Origin: Candidatus Falkowiibacteriota bacterium
GTDB taxonomy: Bacteria > Patescibacteriota > Patescibacteriia > Patescibacteriales > GWC2-42-12
Length of the DNA: 6,701 nt
Direction of reading: 5' to 3'
Assembly (NCBI GenBank): GCA_016208065.1
Contig: JACQYU010000095.1
Location: forward strand, 1 to 6,701
Shown here in pieces: positions 6,325 to 6,701 of the stretch. Each line of letters opens with the position of its first letter. Position 1 is the stretch's first letter. The notes under the pieces were generated by a model, which worked only from the letters and a program-made list of their open reading frames with translations, made no database searches and was not told the origin of the DNA. The translations under genes and the position numbers were made by a program.

Positions 6325-6353
6325 TTGACGCCAAACAGATTATTTGATAAAAA
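6325..6353 (+). promoter_or_regulatory. Possible sigma70-type promoter before the coiled-coil pseudogene
   Basis: TTGACG (6325-6330, five of six consensus bases) is followed after 17 bases by TAAAAA (6348-6353, four of six). It lies just after the terminator and 36 bases before the ATG at 6390. Placement and spacing fit a promoter for that small gene. Confidence 0.45.
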
Positions 6354-6389
6354 TTAAGTAGTAAATATCTAATATAACTATTTAAAAAT

Positions 6390-6642
6390 ATGGCGGATAT
6401 AACCCTGTATGGTTTAGCCGGAATGATTCAATGTCAGTTTAGCGACGTTAACAAACAATTCGGTGAAATGAATAAACGTTTTGATAAATTGGAAAATGGG
6501 CAAAAAGAGTTATCTTAAGGCCAGGAAGAAATAATCCTTAAGCTTTCTAACGCCGCTTATCGGTTTGAATTGGCGGAGCTTGAAGGAAAAGTTTCTTTTT
6601 TTGAAAAAAGAAACGGCGCAGCTTAAAGCTATGACTAAATAA
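6390..6642 (+). pseudogene. Small coiled-coil protein gene broken by a stop codon and a frameshift
   Basis: From the ATG, a 42-residue reading (MADITLYGLAGMIQ at the start, FGEMNKRFDKLENGQKELS at the end) stops at TAA 6516-6518. The same frame then continues GQEEIILKLSNAAYRFELAE, which I recall as the usual continuation of small CPR proteins with RFDxLE...GQEEI...LSNxAYRFE patterns. Near 6603-6609 a run of six A ends the sense: removing one A gives KETAQLKAMTK and a stop at 6640-6642, while the uncorrected frame stops at 6624-6626. Restored, the product would be about 83 residues, mostly amphipathic helix. The family's function is unknown to me. No Shine-Dalgarno is visible. Alternatives are a functional 42-residue peptide, slippage on the A run, or sequencing error. 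The family match is from memory. Confidence 0.6.
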
Positions 6643-6701
6643 ACGATAATTTTAATATAAACTTTAAAAACTTATAAGGCAAAATAGTTTCCCGAGAATT
6701 A

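Noticed and set aside
6167..6328. 53-codon open frame starting MRKQKLRRADKEPT with a short hydrophobic stretch
   Set aside because: It runs straight through the intrinsic terminator at 6233-6267, and its hydrophobic part is just the translated T run. There is no Shine-Dalgarno site and it matches no family I recognise.
6643..6701. Possible gene start at the right end of the window
   Set aside because: The last 59 bases are A/T-rich with no start codon followed by a meaningful frame.

Overview
The window reads as a piece of a Candidate Phyla Radiation (Patescibacteria, probably Parcubacteria-like) genome. The reasons are moderate GC with A/T-rich codon use, starts without good Shine-Dalgarno sequences, and the CPR-typical palindrome with arms CCTGCCTG/CAGGCAGG that reads SLPAGQAG in proteins. 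It also has TGTCAT...ATGACA-type palindromic repeats, a Wzy/WaaL-like polytopic protein fused to TPRs, and a decayed copy of a small coiled-coil protein of a kind I recall from CPR genomes. The taxonomic call is inference. None of the roughly 1,890 codons of the three long genes is TGA and all three end in TAA, so the standard bacterial code (11) fits.

Layout, all genes on the + strand. 1-211: no gene, but a cluster of palindromic repeats. 212-2278: a 688-residue single-pass membrane protein with a large extracytoplasmic region of DUF11-like beta-sandwich modules. 2279-2429: a spacer built almost entirely of inverted repeats around a perfect GC palindrome. 2430-3632: tgt, queuine/preQ1 tRNA-ribosyltransferase. 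3633-3743: A/T-rich spacer with a possible promoter. 3744-6155: an 803-residue O-antigen ligase/polymerase-like membrane protein with a C-terminal TPR domain. 6233-6267: a strong intrinsic terminator. 6390-6642: a small coiled-coil gene broken by one stop and one frameshift, preceded by a plausible promoter.

The three large genes may be loosely co-transcribed up to the terminator at 6233-6267, but gaps of 151 and 111 bp also allow separate promoters. The two membrane proteins both point to the cell surface: one is a candidate surface structural protein, the other a candidate glycan ligase or polymerase. tgt acts on tRNA and has no obvious functional link to them.

The most notable signals are repeats that have entered coding sequence without breaking it. 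A 93-bp palindromic element (31 codons, no stop) sits inside tgt and is a relative of the noncoding element at 6-95. Two GC palindromes sit in frame in the 688-residue protein. The Tgt protein also lacks all four canonical zinc ligands and has an altered substrate-recognition loop, while keeping both catalytic aspartates.
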